Below, one piece after another: positions 16,892 to 25,431 of a stretch of 35,108 nucleotides of DNA (the first letter of the stretch is position 1; each line of letters opens with the position of its first letter). Both the position numbers and the translations under genes were made by a program. Source of the DNA: Bacteroidota bacterium. Lineage in GTDB: Bacteria > Bacteroidota > Bacteroidia > 2-12-FULL-35-15. The stretch spans positions 1 through 35,108 of the forward strand of contig JAHEXZ010000055.1 in NCBI GenBank assembly GCA_023251835.1, in the 5' to 3' direction. The notes below the pieces were generated by a model. The model was not told the origin of the DNA and made no database searches. It saw only the letters and a program-made list of their open reading frames with translations.

Positions 16892-18009
16892 GAACAATAA
16901 AACTATTGCTACAAAAAGAATTCAGGCAAATATTCAGAAATAAAACTCTGCTGCCTTTAATCTTTATTGTACCCTTGGTACAGTTGTTAATATTACCACT
17001 GGCCGCGGATTATGAAATAAAAAATATATCTATTTCAGTAGTTGATCATGATCATTCAACGTATTCAAGAAATCTGATTACAACCATTATCTCATCCGGT
17101 TATTTCAGGTTGGCAGGGTATGACCCTTCTTATAATGCCGCTATTCATAAAGTAGAACATGATAAAGCTGACCTAATCCTGGAAATACCTGCCGGTTTTG
17201 AAAAAACATTGGTGCGTGAAAGCCTGGAGCAGCTTTTTATTGCGGTGAATGCAATTAATGGTGTAAAAGCAAATATAGGTGGTGCATATCTGAGTAGTAT
17301 TATAAATAATTATAATGCCGACCTCCGTGCTCAATGGATTCAGCCTGTTCGCTTTAACTCCGCTCCCATCATTGAAATTACAACATCTAACTGGTTCAAT
17401 CCTTTTATGAATTATAATCTTTTTATGGTTCCCGGAATTTTAGCTATACTTATCACAATGGTAGGCGGTTATATGTGTGCTCTCAATATTGTAAAAGAAA
17501 AAGAAATAGGAACCATTGAACAAATCAATGTAACACCAATAAAAAAATACCACTTTATTCTTGGTAAGCTAATTCCTTTTTGGGTCATCGGCATAGTTGT
17601 ATTTACTTTCGGGTTATTCATTATAGGCAGGCTTATCTATGGTATTATTCCGGCTGGGAGTATCCTATTGCTATATGCTTTCCTTTCTATATATCTTGTA
17701 GCACTTTTAGGCTTTGGTCTGCTTATTTCTACTTATTCGGAGACCCAACAGCAAGCTATGTCAATCGCTTTTTTCTTTGTTATGATTTTTATTATGATGA
17801 GCGGCTTGTTCACCTCTATTGACAGTATGCCCTTATGGGCAAAAACAATTGCAAACCTAAACCCGGTTACCTATTTTATAGAAGTAATGCGGATGATTGT
17901 ATTAAAAGGAAGCGGGTTTGATGACATCAAGCTCCATTTTCTGATTATAGGAATATTCGCCATTTTTCTGAATGGCTGGGCTGTTATGAATTATAAAAAA
18001 ACAAGCTGA
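16888..18009 (+). CDS. ABC-2 type permease 2 (YbhR-like)
   Basis: The 373-aa product has the same topology as permease 1: one N-terminal membrane helix (LLPLIFIVPLVQLLILPLA), a large periplasmic domain, then a five-helix bundle with EKEIGTIEQINVTPI, LSIYLVALLGFGLLIST and SGLFTSIDSMPLWA. The start overlaps the stop of permease 1 by 4 nt (ATGA), indicating translational coupling. It is the last gene of the exporter operon. No strong terminator is seen in the 137 nt that follow. Confidence 0.92.
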   Translation: MRTIKLLLQKEFRQIFRNKTLLPLIFIVPLVQLLILPLAADYEIKNISISVVDHDHSTYSRNLITTIISSGYFRLAGYDPSYNAAIHKVEHDKADLILEIPAGFEKTLVRESLEQLFIAVNAINGVKANIGGAYLSSIINNYNADLRAQWIQPVRFNSAPIIEITTSNWFNPFMNYNLFMVPGILAILITMVGGYMCALNIVKEKEIGTIEQINVTPIKKYHFILGKLIPFWVIGIVVFTFGLFIIGRLIYGIIPAGSILLLYAFLSIYLVALLGFGLLISTYSETQQQAMSIAFFFVMIFIMMSGLFTSIDSMPLWAKTIANLNPVTYFIEVMRMIVLKGSGFDDIKLHFLIIGIFAIFLNGWAVMNYKKTS

Positions 18010-18066
18010 CAAAAAATAGCTCATCTATATCTCCTTACCCGGAGTGGTATTTTTCTTACCTGCCAT

Positions 18067-18081
18067 GTGAATTGAATTCAC
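18067..18081. promoter_or_regulatory. Perfect 15-nt palindrome upstream of the MFS gene
   Basis: GTGAATTGAATTCAC has two perfect 7-nt arms around a central G. It lies 50 nt upstream of the MFS -7 box, so it could be an activator or operator site. No regulator is assigned. Confidence 0.3.
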
Positions 18082-18130
18082 GAAACACCATAATTTATTG
18101 TTTTTACTAAAGCGGATGAACAGATTCGTT

Positions 18131-18138
18131 TATATTTG
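18131..18138 (+). promoter_or_regulatory. Candidate -7 box (TATATTTG) for the MFS gene
   Basis: It matches TAnnTTTG and lies only 8 nt before ATG 18147, which would give a very short leader. It suggests the MFS gene is transcribed separately from the ABC exporter. Confidence 0.4.
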
Positions 18139-18146
18139 TGCTCTGA

Positions 18147-19403
18147 ATGAGAACAACACCTGACGAAAAAAGGACAGCAACTATTTCCCCCACATCTACA
18201 TCAAAATTTTCATCTTACCAGGTATTAGTAATAGTTATTCTTGCGCTTACTCAATTTACGGTAGTTCTTGATTTTATGGTTATGTCGCCTTTGGGAGATA
18301 TACTGATGAAATCAATGTCATTAAGCACCACTCAATTTGGTTTGGCGGTATCTGCCTACGCTATAAGTGCAGGTATCTCCGGTTTACTTACAGCAGGTTT
18401 TGCCGATCGTTTTGACCGGAAAAAACTGTTATTGTTTTTTTATGTTGGATTTATCATAGGAACTCTGTTTTGTAGTTTATCCGGCTCTTATCCCATGCTT
18501 ATAGCAGCCCGCATTGTTACAGGAATATTCGGAGGAGTGATGGGCTCAATAAGCATGGCCATTGTAGCAGACCTGTTTCCGCTCGAACAACGAGGCCGTG
18601 TAATGGGATTTATGCAGATGGGGTTCGGAGCCAGCCAGGTACTTGGAATACCAATAAGCTTATACCTTGCAAATATGTGGAATTGGCAAATGCCGTTTTT
18701 GATGATTGTTGGTATGGCAATAATTATATGGGTAATCATCGCATTAAAAATACAACCAGTTACTAAACATCTTGAGGTAAAAACAGAGCGTAATGCTTTT
18801 AAACATTTATGGCATACCATAGCCAAACATAATTACCGCATAGGTTTTTTGTCTACCGCATTATTGTCATTAGGCGGATTTATGATGATGCCCTGGGGAA
18901 GCGCATTTGCCATCAACAACCTGCATGTTACAACCGAACAACTACCTGTTTTATTTATGTTTTCAGGAGTTTGCTCTTTATTAATAATGCCCGTTATAGG
19001 TAAAGTAAGCGACAAAATTGATAAACTGAAATTGTTTGCAATGGCATCGGTATGGATGATAGTGGTAGTAGTAATATATACAAACCTCACACCTGTTCCT
19101 TTATGGGTTGTTATACTCACAAATGTTGCATTAATGATCGGTATTATGAGCCGTATGGTTCCTGCTATGGCATTGGTTTCTGCACTCCCTGAAATGCAGG
19201 ACCGCGGGGCATTCATGAGTGTTAACGCATCATTACAGCAAATTGCAGGGGGAATAGCTGCTGCTATTGGTGGTATGATTGTTGTTCAAAAAGACAAATT
19301 CAGCCCTCTCGAACATTACAATACGCTTGGCTACTTAATTATAATTATTTCCCTGGCAGGCATTTTTATGCTGTTTCGTGTAAGTAAACTGATAAAAAAA
19401 TAG
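18147..19403 (+). CDS. MFS transporter (DHA1/AraJ-type)
   Basis: The 418-aa product has about 12 membrane segments. After a hydrophilic Thr/Ser-rich head, TM1 is VLVIVILALTQFTVVLDFMVMSP. The loop 2-3 motif is GFADRFDRKKLL, the classic MFS motif A (GxxaDrxGrkxx). Motif C-like glycines occur in TM5 (GFGASQVLGIPISLYLA). The FDRK variant and the overall pattern resemble sugar-efflux and drug:H+ antiporters of the DHA1 group. The substrate cannot be read from sequence. Its position after the ABC exporter may be coincidental. It converges on the PAP2-like gene with a 35-nt gap. Confidence 0.9.
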   Translation: MRTTPDEKRTATISPTSTSKFSSYQVLVIVILALTQFTVVLDFMVMSPLGDILMKSMSLSTTQFGLAVSAYAISAGISGLLTAGFADRFDRKKLLLFFYVGFIIGTLFCSLSGSYPMLIAARIVTGIFGGVMGSISMAIVADLFPLEQRGRVMGFMQMGFGASQVLGIPISLYLANMWNWQMPFLMIVGMAIIIWVIIALKIQPVTKHLEVKTERNAFKHLWHTIAKHNYRIGFLSTALLSLGGFMMMPWGSAFAINNLHVTTEQLPVLFMFSGVCSLLIMPVIGKVSDKIDKLKLFAMASVWMIVVVVIYTNLTPVPLWVVILTNVALMIGIMSRMVPAMALVSALPEMQDRGAFMSVNASLQQIAGGIAAAIGGMIVVQKDKFSPLEHYNTLGYLIIIISLAGIFMLFRVSKLIKK

Positions 19404-19438
19404 TCCTGAAATAAATAGTGTATGTTACCATCACTATT

Positions 19439-20050
19439 TCAATAATAGAGCATTAACAGCAACTCTGTAATAAAGCCCAGTATGAATCCAGTATATATCT
19501 GAGATGGTGTGTGCATACCAAGCTTCAGTCGTGAATAGCCTACTATACCTGACAATAAAAGAAGAAACATTAGCAGCAGAACCATATCAAGCTGTAACCT
19601 GTAAATTATTCCCAAAGTAGCACCGGCAGTACCCCCAATACCAATAGTATGTGCGCTTATTTTCCACTTAAAACTGATAAATAATGCAAGCAATACAGAA
19701 ATACCTGCTCCCAGAATAACTATTTTAAAAATAGCTGGAAAACCGGCATTATAGAACAAATAAAACAAAGCAAAATAATAGAGCGCTGTGCTTGTGTATG
19801 GCAGTAAACGTTCATTTCCTGTAGTCATCTCGAGGCTTTTGATACGTCCTGTTTTTAATAAAATAAAAACATTAATACCGGGTAGCAAAAATGTAAAAAT
19901 GAATGTTATACCCAGAATGACCAATTTTACATCAGGCGCAGTAAAAGTGGAAATATAATTATTCGTAAAAAAAATAAGTGCAAAACCATAAGTAGGCATC
20001 AACAGCGGATGAAGTGCATAAGATATAAATTTGGCAATACGGGTTTCCAA
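19439..20050 (-). CDS. PAP2-like integral membrane protein
   Basis: The 203-aa product has about six membrane helices. Remnants of the phosphatidic acid phosphatase type 2 motifs are seen in order: GNERLLPY (motif 1, Arg kept), KISAHTIGIGG (motif 2, PSGH replaced by ISAH) and SRLKLGMHTPSQ (motif 3, SRx5HxxxD with the last Asp replaced by Gln). The two catalytic-type histidines and the SR pair are kept. I recall similar proteins with HTPxQ as a conserved Bacteroidota variant, so it may be a lipid phosphatase of altered chemistry or a non-catalytic relative. It is downstream of rpoN on the same strand, 88 nt away. Confidence 0.72.
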   Translation of the reverse strand: METRIAKFISYALHPLLMPTYGFALIFFTNNYISTFTAPDVKLVILGITFIFTFLLPGINVFILLKTGRIKSLEMTTGNERLLPYTSTALYYFALFYLFYNAGFPAIFKIVILGAGISVLLALFISFKWKISAHTIGIGGTAGATLGIIYRLQLDMVLLLMFLLLLSGIVGYSRLKLGMHTPSQIYTGFILGFITELLLMLYY

Positions 20051-20138
20051 AAATACTTTAGTTTATGGTTATGCTTTTAAAGTTTAAGGTTGATGCTTAA
20101 GATTTGGACCAGGATAGCTATCGGGTTTTTAATTTCGA

Positions 20139-21593
20139 TTATAATTCTTTCCTCAGACGTGCAACGGGTATATCCAATTGCTCACGATATTTAGCAATTG
20201 TCCTTCGTGCAATATTGTATCCTTTTTCTTTCAAAATTTTTGCCAGCTTATCATCAGTTAAGGGCTTTTTCTTGCTTTCCGCTTCAATACAATCCTTAAG
20301 AATTTTCTTGACTTCACGTGTTGATACCTCTTCCCCACTGTCTGTAGAAAGAGATTCACTGAAAAAGGATTTTAACAAAAACGTGCCAAAAGAAGTTTGT
20401 ACATATTTGCTGTTTGCCACACGCGATATGGTTGAAATATCGAGCCCTACTTTTTCTGCGATATCCTTCAGAATCATTGGTTTTAGAAGCGTTTCATCAC
20501 CTTCTAAAAAATATCCATGCTGGTATTCTATAATTGCATTCATTGTATACAGCAGTGTGTGGCCTCGCTGCTGAATAGCATCAATGAACCATTTGGCTCC
20601 GTCTAATTTTTGCTTTACAAACATAGAGGCTTCCTTGCTGCCTTTGTCTTTTTCTTTGGAATACTCTTCCAGCATCTTGCTATAGGCTTTATTAATACGC
20701 AAATCGGGAGAATTTCTTGAGTTAAGCGTAAGCTGCAACTCTCCATCTTCATTTGTAATTATAAAATCAGCCACTACCTGCTGAAAACTTTTTTGCCCAT
20801 CCGCCATTGAATTGCCGGGACGTGGGTTCAATTTCAGAATTTCGTGAACTACCTCTTTCAATGTATCATCGTCAATCTCCAGCTTTTTTAAAATTTTATC
20901 GTAGTGTTTTTTGGAAAACTCTTCCATTTGCTCATCCACCACTTTGATGGCAAGTTCAACAATTGGTGTATGTTCCCTGCGGTGTAACTGGATAAGCAAA
21001 CATTCCCGCAAATCACGTGCACCAACCCCTGCAGGATCAAACTCCTGGATTACTTTCAGCAATTCTGCCAATTCCGATTCTGAAGTATCTATGTTTTGTG
21101 AAAAAGCAATATCGTCCACTATTGATGCAAGATCTCTGCGTAAATAACCATCGTCATCTAAATTACCAATAATATAATCTGCAATCTGGTATTGGCGGTC
21201 ATCAAGGTCTTTCAGCCCCAACTGACTTTCTAAAATATCCTGGAATGTAAAGCCAACTGAAAAAGGAATTTCCTTCCGTTCTTCGTCAGGGCTGGTATTG
21301 TTTGCTTTTAATTTATAGGACGAACCTTCATCTTCATCCATGTAATCGCTTATGCTGAAGTCGTCACGCTTATTCTCTTCTTCTTTAGAAACATCCTCAT
21401 AATTTTCATCTTCAAAATCATTAGTAGTTTCCTCATCCGTTTCCTGGCCTTCCTCTAAAGCCGGGTTTAGCTCTATCTCCTCCTTTATCCTTTGTTCCAA
21501 AGCAATAGTTGGCAACTGCAACAATTTCATCAGTTGAATTTGCTGTGGCGACAGTTTTTGAAGCAACTTTTGCGTTTGTATCTGCTTTAACAT
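20139..21593 (-). CDS. rpoN: RNA polymerase sigma-54 factor
   Basis: The 484-aa product has the three regions of sigma-54. Region I is Gln/Leu-rich (MLKQIQTQKLLQKLSPQQIQ, activator-responsive). Region II is very acidic (about residues 45-110). Region III contains core binding, the HTH (LKDIAEKVGLDISTISRVANSKY) and the RpoN box ARRTIAKYR (462-470) that reads the -24 element. The SFFSES segment precedes it, as in other sigma-54 proteins. It directs transcription from -24/-12 promoters with AAA+ activators, none of which is in this window. I found no convincing TGGCAC-N5-TTGC site nearby. Confidence 0.97.
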   Translation of the reverse strand: MLKQIQTQKLLQKLSPQQIQLMKLLQLPTIALEQRIKEEIELNPALEEGQETDEETTNDFEDENYEDVSKEEENKRDDFSISDYMDEDEGSSYKLKANNTSPDEERKEIPFSVGFTFQDILESQLGLKDLDDRQYQIADYIIGNLDDDGYLRRDLASIVDDIAFSQNIDTSESELAELLKVIQEFDPAGVGARDLRECLLIQLHRREHTPIVELAIKVVDEQMEEFSKKHYDKILKKLEIDDDTLKEVVHEILKLNPRPGNSMADGQKSFQQVVADFIITNEDGELQLTLNSRNSPDLRINKAYSKMLEEYSKEKDKGSKEASMFVKQKLDGAKWFIDAIQQRGHTLLYTMNAIIEYQHGYFLEGDETLLKPMILKDIAEKVGLDISTISRVANSKYVQTSFGTFLLKSFFSESLSTDSGEEVSTREVKKILKDCIEAESKKKPLTDDKLAKILKEKGYNIARRTIAKYREQLDIPVARLRKEL

Positions 21594-22067
21594 AATCTTC
21601 TCTATTGATTATATACAAAAATAAAAAATATTTGGCAGATTTCCTGAAGAAACCAAATAAGATATGTATCAAAAAATAGCTCTTCATACATACTATTCCG
21701 GACAAGCATAACAGAAAATGCACGCAATAAAAATTATTATGGTTGTGCAATTGCTGTTATCCTTGCTCCAATGAAGAACCAATGTTCATTGGCACAATGC
21801 AATTATCTACTAAAAACGTTAATAACGAACAGGATTTTATATAAGAAATAGAGTTCAAAAACTTTCCGGAAGTCATTCAAGGATATTCAACAAATTCTTA
21901 AAACCTTAATTTATACAACGTTCAACAACCCATTCTATATATTTAAAATACAACACTTTATGATTAAATTATAACAAAATTATATGCTCATTTTCCGCTT
22001 CTGACCTCAAAAATTCGTACCTTTGTCGGCAAAAAAGATAAAAAAATTAACTAAAAACTTAAAATTA
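21594..22067. other. Intergenic region between rpoN and sod
   Basis: This 474-nt AT-rich gap between divergent genes contains no credible ORF. It holds an 8-bp inverted repeat (CCAATGAA 21768-21775 with TTCATTGG 21785-21792) and, near the right end, the sod -7 box. Nothing else was recognised. Confidence 0.6.
22018..22025 (+). promoter_or_regulatory. Candidate -7 box (TACCTTTG) for sod
   Basis: It is an exact TAnnTTTG match 42 nt before ATG 22068. An in-frame TTG at 22023 lies within this box, which supports the ATG as the true start. Confidence 0.5.
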
Positions 22068-22697
22068 ATGGCATTTGAATTACCCAAATTAACGTATGCA
22101 TACAATGCACTAGAGCCTCATATCGATGCTCGTACAATGGAAATACACCATACCAAACATCATCAGGCATATATAACCAACTTAAACAATGCAATTGCCG
22201 GTACTGATGCCGAAAAGCTTAGCATTGAAGATATTTGTAAAAATATCTCCAAATACCCTATAGCTATACGTAATAATGGTGGTGGGCATTACAACCACAC
22301 TTTGTTTTGGACACTCATGGCTCCGAATGCCGGTGGCCAACCAACAGGAGAGCTTGCTACTGCTATAAATACAGCTTTTGGCTCTTTTGATGAACTTAAA
22401 AAACAATTTGCTGCTGCTGCTACAGGCCGCTTTGGTTCAGGCTGGGCATGGCTGATTGTAAAAGATGGAAAACTGGCAATCACCTCTACCCCTAATCAGG
22501 ATAACCCATTAATGGATATTGCTGAAACCAAAGGAACACCAGTGCTTGGACTTGATGTATGGGAACATGCATATTATTTGCATTACCAAAACAGACGTCC
22601 TGATTATATTACAGCCTTTTGGAATGTAGTTAACTGGAAAGAAGCTTCCATACTATATACTACAGCAATGTCAAAATTGTTGAAAGAAGCAAAATAG
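22068..22697 (+). CDS. sodA: Superoxide dismutase, Mn/Fe family (Mn-type signature)
   Basis: The 209-aa cytoplasmic enzyme converts superoxide to hydrogen peroxide and oxygen. The metal ligands are visible: H27 in [12 protein letters not shown], the His in [10 protein letters not shown], and D/H in the [15 protein letters not shown] signature. Mn-type markers are Gly-Gly-His (NNGGGHYNH) and the active-site Gln in TPNQDNP, at the position equivalent to E. coli MnSOD Gln146. Fe-type enzymes instead carry the Gln at the earlier position. Cambialistic use of Fe is possible, as known for Bacteroides. The gene ends at a strong hairpin terminator (22716-22751). Confidence 0.95.
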   Translation: MAFELPKLTYAYNALEPHIDARTMEIHHTKHHQAYITNLNNAIAGTDAEKLSIEDICKNISKYPIAIRNNGGGHYNHTLFWTLMAPNAGGQPTGELATAINTAFGSFDELKKQFAAAATGRFGSGWAWLIVKDGKLAITSTPNQDNPLMDIAETKGTPVLGLDVWEHAYYLHYQNRRPDYITAFWNVVNWKEASILYTTAMSKLLKEAK

Positions 22698-22715
22698 TTA
22701 TGCAGAAATGATAAT

Positions 22716-22751
22716 AAAGAGGGTGAGTTCAGCTCATCCTCTTTTGTTTTT
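22716..22751 (+). terminator. Intrinsic terminator of sod
   Basis: A 12-bp stem (22716-22727 with 22733-22744, one G-U pair) with a 5-nt loop is followed by TGTTTTT. It lies directly after sod and before ATG 22753, so an in-frame ATG at 22708 for the next gene would be upstream of the hairpin and is unlikely to be used. Confidence 0.8.
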
Positions 22752-22752
22752 G

Positions 22753-23193
22753 ATGATGAAAAATATTTTTATAATAACATTACTATTGACAAAGGTTGTT
22801 TGTCACGCTTCAAACAAAGTAATAATTCCGGCTATTACAAAACCAAATGTTATAACAATAACTTTAAAGGAATTCTCAATTGCTGACACAAGCCTCAAAC
22901 TGCTTATAACAGATACAACTCATCAACTGACAGTAAACAAAATAATAATTATACCAGACAAGCCACTCAAAAAAAGACTTGTAACCGGATTTCTTGCTTT
23001 TCCTTTCCCCTTAGGCTTTTTGGGCACACATCGCATTATGCTGGGTACCAAACCCTGGGTTCCGGTAGTTTATATTGCTACATTTGGCGGCTGTTTTGGA
23101 CTTCTCCCTCTTGTTGATTTCTGTGTACTGCTCTTTAGCGATGATATAGAACAATATGAAAACAATCCCAATATCTTTATGTGGATTAAGTAA
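22753..23193 (+). CDS. Secreted/membrane TM2-domain protein
   Basis: From the ATG pair at 22753/22756 the product is about 146 aa. An N-terminal signal or anchor (MMKNIFIITLLLTKVVCHA) is followed by a stretch of about 55 residues and a C-terminal TM2-like domain: KKRLVTGFLAFPFPLGFLGTHR, MLGTKPW, then a second hydrophobic helix with FGGCFGLLPLVDFCVLLF. The G-x-H-R and LxDF pattern is the TM2 hallmark. Function is unknown; TM2 proteins are small membrane hairpins of many lineages. The start was chosen because the alternative at 22708 sits upstream of the sod terminator. Confidence 0.72.
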   Translation: MMKNIFIITLLLTKVVCHASNKVIIPAITKPNVITITLKEFSIADTSLKLLITDTTHQLTVNKIIIIPDKPLKKRLVTGFLAFPFPLGFLGTHRIMLGTKPWVPVVYIATFGGCFGLLPLVDFCVLLFSDDIEQYENNPNIFMWIK

Positions 23194-23343
23194 TTGGGAG
23201 CTGGAGTTGGGAGTCCGGAGTCGGAGGGCATGGTAATTTTAACAATTAATCTATCCACAAACGGTCTGTTGGTAAGTAATACAACAACTTGGCAATTGAA
23301 ATAATTTTAGCATTTGTAATTCGTTAGAATTCGTAATTCGTAT

Positions 23344-23919
23344 ATGAAAGTAGGTTTATTTTTTGGTTCCTTCAATCCTGTTCATATAGGACACATGGTG
23401 CTGGCAAACTATATGCTGGAATATACCGATCTTAAACGTGTCTGGTTTATTGTTTCACCCCATAACCCTCTGAAGAAAAAAAACAGCTTATTAGATGAGA
23501 AACACCGTTTACAGCTTGTTAAGCTGGCTATCGGAGATAATAATCGTCTAAAAGGCAGTGATATTGAATTTAAGCTCCCCCAACCCTCCTACACTATTGT
23601 TACTTTAGCTTACCTGAAAGAAAAATACCCGGAACATGAATTTGTTCTTATCATGGGGGCCGACAACCTTGGAAATTTTCACAAATGGAAAAATTATGAG
23701 GAGATATTAAAACACTATCAGTTATATGTTTATCCCCGTCCAGATACTGAAAACAGCATATTTCACAATCACCCTCAGGTAAAATTGGTGAATGCTCCCC
23801 TGATGCAAATTTCATCCACAGAGATACGCCAGGCTATTCACGATAAAAAAGATGTACGTTATTACATGCCTGAAGCCGTATGGAATTATATAAAAGAAAT
23901 GCACTTTTATGAGAAATAA
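23344..23919 (+). CDS. nadD: Nicotinate-nucleotide adenylyltransferase
   Basis: NadD adenylates nicotinate mononucleotide to deamido-NAD in NAD biosynthesis. The 191-aa length is typical. The nucleotidyltransferase signature GSFNPVHIGH is near the N-terminus, HNPLKKK follows at about residue 40, MGADNLGNFHKW in the middle, and the C-terminal ISSTEIRQ motif is present. All are diagnostic of NadD. It is cytoplasmic. The gap upstream (23194-23343) contains a purine-rich GGAGTTGGGAGTC-like patch at about 23196-23226 resembling simple intergenic repeats. Confidence 0.95.
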   Translation: MKVGLFFGSFNPVHIGHMVLANYMLEYTDLKRVWFIVSPHNPLKKKNSLLDEKHRLQLVKLAIGDNNRLKGSDIEFKLPQPSYTIVTLAYLKEKYPEHEFVLIMGADNLGNFHKWKNYEEILKHYQLYVYPRPDTENSIFHNHPQVKLVNAPLMQISSTEIRQAIHDKKDVRYYMPEAVWNYIKEMHFYEK

Positions 23920-24078
23920 GTTAATGCAATCCACCCTGTTCATCCTCTTGACTATAAACTATTTTTGAACCTGGAACAGAGTATGTGAAAGTTCCTCTTT
24001 GCACCCGTATGTGGTGCAATGCCGATGGAATTACAAAAAATTGTTTACTTTTATTTTGTTATTTTTAATAATCATAAC

Positions 24079-24125
24079 TATACTGAGCGAATGAGTTTGT
24101 AAGTTTGCATTCGGCCGAAGTATAT
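24079..24125. repeat. Dispersed inverted-repeat element, copy C
   Basis: The left arm TATACTGAGCGAATGAGTTT and the right arm GCATTCGGCCGAAGTATA belong to the same family as copy A, with a shorter loop. It is located in the 268-nt gap between nadD and the collagen-like gene. Confidence 0.65.
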
Positions 24126-24187
24126 ACTGTGTGTGCCCGGTATAGTTGTTCTGCGTTAAAAATTCTAATACCATTTGGAACACAATC

Positions 24188-25303
24188 ATGAAAAAACTAA
24201 TTCTGATTTCCGCAATTCTACTACTCCCTTCACTTTTAGCAATAGTGGCTGGTAACAGTTCCTTTTCAGAGAGAGCCGGAGGGGCTTGCTTTGCTCAAGT
24301 TCCTCCCGAAGGAATAAATTATCAGGCGGTGGCAAGAGATAATTCAGGAACGGCTATTTCCAATGCATATTTGAAGGTTCGATTTACCATTAGAGAGTTG
24401 ACAGCCTTCGGTACTGTTGTATTTAGAGAGATACATGAGGATACTACCAATTTATATGGCTTATTTACTTTAGTAATAGGTAAGGGTACGCTTGTTTCAA
24501 CAGATTCTTTTTCGGCTATTAACTGGGAGAATGGAAGTAAATATTTGGAAGTAGAAATAGATACCCTTGGTGGAACAAGTTTTATTTCTATGGGAACAAC
24601 TCAAATGATGAGCGTTCCGTATGCCTTGTATGCAAAAAAAAGCGGAACACAAGCTACCACTGGTAGCACAGGATTAACAGGAAGCACTGGTTCAACCGGA
24701 GCTACAGGCAGTATAGGTGCTACTGGATGGAGCGGTTCAACTGGTACAGCCGGGACTACTGGTTCAACCGGAGCTACCGGTGCAGACGGAGCTTTAAACG
24801 CATGGTCACTCACTGGTAATGTGGGTACCAACGGGGGGATTAATTTTATTGGTAGTAGCGATAATGTATCACTTAGATTCAGAACCAATAATACAGAAAA
24901 AATGATTATTGATTCATTGGGAAAAGTAGGAATAGGAACTGCCTCCCCAAACACAAGAGTTGATATATCAGGCGATGTTGCAACCAGGGAATCTAATATT
25001 ACCGTATCTGGAAATTCAAATAATATAGCCATCGGCAATTCTACTTTTATCAGGATAACCGGCCCAACTGCAAATTTTGATGTTACCGGTTTTGCAGGTG
25101 GAGTTGATGGAAAAATATTAATTGTGGCCAACTATACGAATTATTCAATGATTCTGAGATATCTCGATTCAGCTTCATTACCTATTAATCAATTAATTTT
25201 AAATGGTAGCGTGGATATAACTATAAATAAAAACGGAGGTGCCATTTTCATTTACAGCGCAGCAATAGGTAAATGGTTTCTGGTTGGGAATTCCAAGCCT
25301 TAA
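24188..25303 (+). CDS. Secreted collagen-like repeat protein
   Basis: From ATG 24188 the product is 371 aa. It has a signal peptide (MKKLILISAILLLPSLLAIVAG). An N-terminal domain of about 110 residues begins at VPPEGINYQAVARD and ends VPYALYAKKS, a module frequent in Bacteroidota surface proteins. A Gly-X-Y collagen-like tract of about 50 residues follows (TGSTGLTGSTGSTGATG and on), and then a C-terminal beta-rich region including KVGIGTASPNTRVDISGD, a phrase typical of tail-fibre or surface-adhesin proteins. It is probably an exposed surface protein. The residues between the signal core and QVPPEG look like an insertion encoded by a repeat-like GC-rich patch (24260-24290). Confidence 0.8.
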   Translation: MKKLILISAILLLPSLLAIVAGNSSFSERAGGACFAQVPPEGINYQAVARDNSGTAISNAYLKVRFTIRELTAFGTVVFREIHEDTTNLYGLFTLVIGKGTLVSTDSFSAINWENGSKYLEVEIDTLGGTSFISMGTTQMMSVPYALYAKKSGTQATTGSTGLTGSTGSTGATGSIGATGWSGSTGTAGTTGSTGATGADGALNAWSLTGNVGTNGGINFIGSSDNVSLRFRTNNTEKMIIDSLGKVGIGTASPNTRVDISGDVATRESNITVSGNSNNIAIGNSTFIRITGPTANFDVTGFAGGVDGKILIVANYTNYSMILRYLDSASLPINQLILNGSVDITINKNGGAIFIYSAAIGKWFLVGNSKP

Positions 25304-25379
25304 TTTTTAGCTTTTTATCAGCGAGATTCCATTTTTGCGGGCTTTTGGCGAAGCTAAAATTGGCACATAGTGATAAAAA
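25302..25379. repeat. Two interlocked inverted repeats (pseudoknot topology)
   Basis: TTTTAGCTT (25305-25313) pairs with AAGCTAAAA (25351-25359), and TTTTTATCA (25312-25320) pairs with TGATAAAAA (25371-25379). Both are perfect 9-bp matches in the order A-B-A'-B'. The region starts within the end of the collagen-like gene and lies just before the metal locus. It could be a terminator/antiterminator choice or a structured RNA. No function has been shown. Confidence 0.55.
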
Positions 25380-25431
25380 AACAGGCTGTCAAAGGAAATC
25401 CAATTTTCTTTTTATATCTTCGCATAACAAA

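Noticed and set aside
21785-21805. Possible sigma-54 promoter (TTGGCAC) upstream of sod
   Set aside because: The GG-to-GC spacing is 6 nt, not the required 10, so it does not fit the -24/-12 consensus.
24640-24790. Tandem short repeats that could suggest a minisatellite or CRISPR-like array
   Set aside because: They encode the Gly-X-Y collagen-like tract in frame and have no spacer/repeat structure.
24601-25131. 176-codon antisense frame rich in Val-Pro-Ala repeats
   Set aside because: It is the reverse complement of the Gly-Ser-Thr collagen-like tract; its low-complexity pattern is a by-product of that repeat.
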